Assembly (NCBI GenBank): GCA_947561585.1
Contig: CANNZV010004690.1
Coordinates: 1-64,000 of the forward strand
Direction of reading: 5' to 3'
From: Caprella mutica
Taxonomy: Eukaryota > Arthropoda > Malacostraca > Amphipoda > Caprellidae
Length of the DNA stretch: 64,000 bases
Shown here: positions 60,310 to 64,000 of the stretch, piece after piece
Layout: each line of letters begins with the position of its first letter
Numbering within the stretch: position 1 is the stretch's first letter
Notes under the pieces: model-generated
Databases searched by the model: none
What the model was told of the DNA's origin: nothing
Seen by the model: only the letters and a program-made list of their open reading frames with translations
Made by a program: the position numbers and the translations under genes

Positions 60310-60535
60310 AAATAAGAATACCAAAATTTATATTTCCTAGCATATACAGTATTTGTACGTGTACGTTTGACTTTATATGAATTTGTTGAATGATACACAT
60401 TGTTATATACAAATTAAATAGAATGAAATGGAGAAAGAAATGAAGTGATGCTTCCGGGTCTCGAACCAGCACCTTGTTGACTTCTGCTTCCGACGCTAAC
60501 CACACGACCATCCTGGACACGGTAGAAGTAGGAAT
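60310..60535 (-). mobile_element. tRNA-derived SINE, copy 2
   Basis: It reads on the minus strand. The A box TGGTCGTGTGG is at 60510-60500 and the B box GGTTCGAGACC at 60467-60457, spaced 43 nt. The leader ACTTCTACCGTGTCCAGGATGG and the tail CTATTTAATTTGTATATAACA match the 7.8-kb copy. It lies between the two minisatellite arms. Overlapping minus-strand frames of 76-88 codons are read-through of the SINE. Confidence 0.82.
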
Positions 60536-60679
60536 TTTAATGAACTTTATGCAATATGATAACTAAAGTTTATCTTTAGGTTATCATCGATAACTATAGT
60601 TTCATATTTCAGAGATTATATCTTTTTTTCTTTAATAATCGTTTCTTTTATAATTTAAAAGGGATCAACTATTTTCCAC

Positions 60680-61262
60680 TAATTCCTGGAATATTCCCTC
60701 GATATTGTTAGGGATTCAACTAAATTTTAGTAATTTCTGGAATATTCCTTCGATATCCTCAAAAAATCAACAAATTTTCAGTAATTATAGGAATACTCCC
60801 TCGATATCGATAGGGAATCAAATAATTTTCCCTAATTCCTGGAATATTCCCTCGACATCAGAAAGAGATCAACTAGTTATCCTTAATCCCTGGAAAATTT
60901 CCTCGATATCGCTAGTGGGTGAAGCAATTTTCACTAATTCTAGGAATATTCCCTCGATATCGTTTGGAATCACCTAATTATCTCTAATTCCTGGAATATT
61001 CCGTTGATATAGTTAGGGGTTTAACTAATTTCACTAATTCCTGGAATATTCCGTCGATATCGATAGGGATCAACTAATTTTCACTAATTCCTTGAATATT
61101 CCGTCGATATCGTTAGGCGATCAACTCATTTTCACTTATTTCTGGAATATTCTTTCGATATCTTTAGTGGATCAACTAATTTTCACTAATCCCTGAAATA
61201 TTCCCTCGATATCATTAGGTGATCAACTCATTTTCACTAATCCCTGGAATATTCCCTCGTGT
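60680..61262 (+). repeat. Minisatellite B, ~55-60-bp period (CTGGAATATTCCCTCGATATCG)
   Basis: About ten units follow the pattern CTAATTCCTGGAATATTCCCTCGATATCG.TAGGGATCAACTAATTTTCA, split here only for readability. The later units near 61.0-61.25 kb are more alike than the early ones. A 90-codon frame at 60.7-60.98 kb is a translation of the repeat. Together with block A it could be the arms of another foldback, with the SINE in its loop. Confidence 0.85.
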
Positions 61263-61413
61263 GACGATTCCCCCTGTGGGGTTATCTCATCATCTGTGGA
61301 ACCTTCTAGCGGTTCACGATATGGGTTACGTGTGATTAGAATCTTACTCTGTTTACTATTTTCAGATTCCTTTTTCTCAATATATCTCTTTCTACTAAAT
61401 ACTCATGATACCA
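61263..61413 (-). other. GC-richer segment left of the LTR; leader/coding-like on the minus strand
   Basis: On the minus strand, immediately after the LTR, TGGTATCATGAG resembles the TGGTATCAGAGC primer-binding site used by many Ty1/copia elements. It is followed by an open stretch reading RKRYIEKKESENSKQSKIL, then RNPYREPLEGSTDDEITPQG and SSHEG before entering the minisatellite. It may be a truncated 5' internal region of a copia-like element. There is no ATG in this frame, so translation is doubtful. Confidence 0.35.
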
Positions 61414-61737
61414 TGCCCTAGAACCACCTTGCCAATATGGTTCCGACCTCAGGCCTCTGGTCCAAGCTTAACTGTATTTAGGATAATAACTTAGTATAGA
61501 TAACACTTTAAAGAGAATATATTCGATTATCAAGCAATGGTAAATACACTGTGTAACTTCACTAAAACACTCACAAGTAATGGTCTCACTAACTAAGACT
61601 TGAGATAAGGTGTTTATCTCATGCGAGTCGATTGGTAACTCGCTGTCTACCTACGAACTAACTCGTTCATTCTACAGAGCTTACATTTATAGTGACATAC
61701 TAATGACGTACTAACTATATCAAATCATTACATCACA
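61414..61737 (-). repeat. LTR of a probable copia-like retrotransposon (~324 bp)
   Basis: Read on the minus strand it starts TGTGATGTAATGATTTG and ends TTCTAGGGCA. Upstream (plus 61738-61750) is the purine tract GGAAGGGGGAGA, as expected for a 3' LTR. A TATAAATG box lies about 50 bp into the LTR. Downstream is a primer-binding-like TGGTATCA, as expected for a 5' LTR. A shorter alternative LTR ends at 61474 (CTAAATACA). The mate LTR is not in the window. Confidence 0.55.
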
Positions 61738-61759
61738 TTCTCCCCCTTCCATTTAAATT

Positions 61760-62900
61760 GAAAATGATTTTTAAAATATTTATTTCAAAACTTCATTTTC
61801 AATTGAACAATTCTAAAATTTAAAAACATAAATCCCATTTTAATCAATCCTAAATTTCAAAACATTAAATCTCAAATTGAAAAATTCTAAAATTCAAATT
61901 GAACAATCATAGACATCTAACCTATAACTGCAAGAATTTTAAACATTTATTTAATAATAATTCGTTTCTTCCCCTCTTTTTTTTCTGAATGTCGATATTA
62001 AATAGAGTCTTCAGAAATCCAAAAAAGAAAATATACTATGTATATAAAATATTTCAAACTTACATATAACATCAAAAATAGTATGAATACACATCAAAAC
62101 TGAACTTAACATATTGTGACATTTTTGCTTTAAACCATCAAAAAAATAATTTCAAATTAACTTGTAAAATTTCATTTGATTCAATTCATTTTTTTTTTAC
62201 GTTAGCTTTAATAAAATTATTTTACTTTGCAAAAAAATATTAAGTGTCACACTAAAATTAAACAATGTACCTTAATTATTCATAAATTAACAATTTTGAA
62301 GTTTTCTGACATGATCATAAATTTGTTAAAAAATTATTTTTAATAAATATATTACATCATAAACATTATATGAAATTCCTTAATTTCATTCAAATTCTGA
62401 GTCGTTTTATTTTAAAAGCAATTATAATTTCATAGATACTCAATATAATTATAAAAAATTAGTTTACTGACCTCTCTAAAATATTCTAAAAATTAACATT
62501 GATTCAACAATCGTGCAATTAAAATTAACATCCATCCGTTAAAAAATAGAAATTCTATTTTTTAATTATTTTATTGAATAAAATTTACTATTAAATTCTT
62601 TCTTCAGATAAATTTAAAGTTAATTAGTTAGTTATAAATTAGTTATAAATATAACCTTTTCATTCATGTATATTAATTTAAAAATAGTTCATTCCTGCAA
62701 GTTCCTAATTTATTTTGACTCTAAAATTTTCTAATCATCAAAATCTAATTAGTATTTCAAAATGAAAAAAATATTTATTTCTAAATATTCACTTATAAAT
62801 ATTCACAGTATGAATATTAATTCATCTGTATTCAATTCATATGCTCACCTAATAGACCGCGTACTTCTATTAAGTAAACAAGCTGAGTCATCAATTAAAA
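61760..62900. other. Very AT-rich stretch, probably the untranslated 3' part of the retroelement
   Basis: AAATTC/CAATTTGAA-type low complexity with no open frame. On the minus strand it leads into the purine tract and LTR, consistent with retroelement 3' untranslated DNA. Confidence 0.4.
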
Positions 62901-62961
62901 TAATAATTAAAATGCTGTGTCGGTAGTTTTTGTTACGATTCAATGATTAATCTGCTGATCA

Positions 62962-63197
62962 TTAAAAAGCTATTAAAGTTCTTGATAACTTATATGTGGT
63001 ATGTGGTTTCATGTGGTTGTGTGGATTTGTGGTTCTTTTTTTTCTCGACTCCTTCGATGATATAGGTGTCCTTCCTAGCGTTACATTCATGACTTGATCA
63101 GCAACTGTTGGATCTGCGTTCTCTATCTTTTTGATACGGGACCACTGTGATGGTTCCTCTGCTGTCCGTTCTTCTTTCTCCATTTTTTGAATTCTGT
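62962..63197 (-). CDS. Candidate last exon of an unknown protein upstream of the LTR
   Basis: On the minus strand a strong acceptor (TTTTCTCTGTTTACAG) precedes a GC-richer block. Its ATG at 63183 opens MEKEERTAEEPSQWSRIKKI, then TVADQVMNVTLGRTPISSKE and a basic SRKKRTTNPHNHMKPHT segment, ending with a stop at 62962. The composition (Glu/Lys/Arg/Thr rich, hydrophilic) is unlike the AT-driven chance frames. It could be the C-terminal exon of a host gene, or an accessory/late ORF of the retroelement whose LTR lies 1.2 kb downstream on the same strand. No domain is recognised. Confidence 0.35.
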
Positions 63198-63234
63198 AAA
63201 CAGAGAAAATATTAGCATTTGTGACCCCTGGCAT

Positions 63235-64000
63235 AAATATTTTGTATTATAATTTATTAATCACCCATAGTGATTACTTATTTTCAAATTCACTCTTCAG
63301 TATTAATTTCATTTTCTTTGCGAATTCATAATATTTAAATCATTGATATTTTAAATATAGACGTAAGTTAATTTATAATCTCATCATTTTTCCTGATTAA
63401 TGTCTCATTAATATTGCCGATCGATGCAATACTCTTTTAACCTATAAACTGAATAAAACATCTATCACTCTTTTGAATTGTGATATTATTTTATTCCACA
63501 CACATTTCCTTTCGTGTAACCGTGTCTGCTTTTATTTTTTATGCTGACCCATTCTTACTTCTCACATTCATGTTCTTATACCGTGATACTTACTTGGATC
63601 AACGGATGTCTATTTATTAGCTGACTCAGACATTTTGAACTGTCAACAATGTTTGCTGTCTGAAAATTCCTAGATGATAACTGCTTTTTCGCAAGATAAA
63701 TTAACAAATAATGGCATTTATTTCGTCACTAGCAACATTTAATCTTTTGAAATAGCAATCTATACTATGCTAACCACTGGTACACGAGATACACTGACTT
63801 TACTAATCACATGCATACATCTTTACTGCACTACTCAGTGTCATAGTAGTTTCTTTAATCGCACTTTTTGCGTTATTGTTATTAACCCTTAACCCATATC
63901 ACACTGGTTACTCATAACATTCTTTAAATAACTTGTTCGACCTTTTATCGAACCTCATTAATTCACTTTACGGTTTCACATACCGCTATAACTCATTTGA
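63235..64000. other. Right edge, nothing recognised
   Basis: AT-rich sequence of moderate complexity without open frames. If the retroelement reading is right, this would be its interior, but I see no gag or pol motif. Confidence 0.35.

Noticed and set aside
60705..60977. 90-codon frame with repeated NIPSIS phrases
   Set aside because: It is the minisatellite read in frame; the repeat period, not protein selection, keeps it open.

Overview
This is AT-rich animal DNA, most plausibly arthropod and probably insect. That guess rests only on base composition and on the mix of mobile elements: a Mag-like Ty3 retrotransposon, an IS630/Tc1-type element whose acidic triad counts as DD37E, a pogo relic, a tRNA-headed SINE, LINE tails and many foldback elements. 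I found no complete host gene. Nothing resembles bacterial operons, rRNA or a functional tRNA. The window is best read as an intergenic or deep intronic repeat graveyard, with a few exon-like islands near 4.1-4.6, 40.05, 54.2-54.4 and 63.0-63.2 kb.

Left to right. 1-4.5 kb is non-coding and strongly enriched in the palindrome TAGCTA. A roughly 450-bp non-coding duplication follows at 4.6-5.5 kb. A SINE lies at 7.8 kb. Foldback elements lie at 8.25-9.57 and about 12.17-12.62 kb. A 1.19-kb element with long terminal inverted repeats (family F, ends CAGGGTG.CGCAAAAAA, TA target duplication) lies at 18.1-19.3 kb. A 35-bp minisatellite lies at 21.7-22.1 kb. A foldback element with a perfect 9-bp target duplication lies at 23.66-24.48 kb. 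A structurally complete Tc1-type transposon with two-site ends lies at 24.98-26.57 kb, its transposase frame broken only by two TAG codons. A 5.2-kb Ty3 retrotransposon on the minus strand lies at 32.5-37.7 kb and is interrupted next to its gag start by another foldback element that contains an assembly gap.

Right half. It holds more foldbacks (38.0-38.8, 44.96-45.87, 48.13-48.53 kb), two more family F copies (40.5-41.5, 48.6-49.7 kb), an unclassified 1.1-kb TA-flanked element (43.5-44.6 kb), a 171-bp MITE (52.35 kb), a LINE 3' end (54.7-55.15 kb), a decayed relative of the Tc1-type element (57.4-58.4 kb) and a pogo-type element with complete ends (58.6-59.9 kb). Then come a large diverged minisatellite surrounding a second SINE (60.0-61.26 kb) and a retrotransposon LTR with internal-type sequence on both sides (61.4-61.7 kb).

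The most unusual theme is a set of six or seven foldback elements. Each has arms built from its own short direct repeat, while several share an outer end of the form GG(G)T...GGT(C/A)A and create 9-bp target duplications. That is the signature expected of Mutator-like (MULE) mobility. The arm repeats differ completely between elements, and their number differs between two copies of one family. This suggests that the arms are generated or converted quickly while the ends stay fixed. All calls come from reading the sequence; no database search was run.
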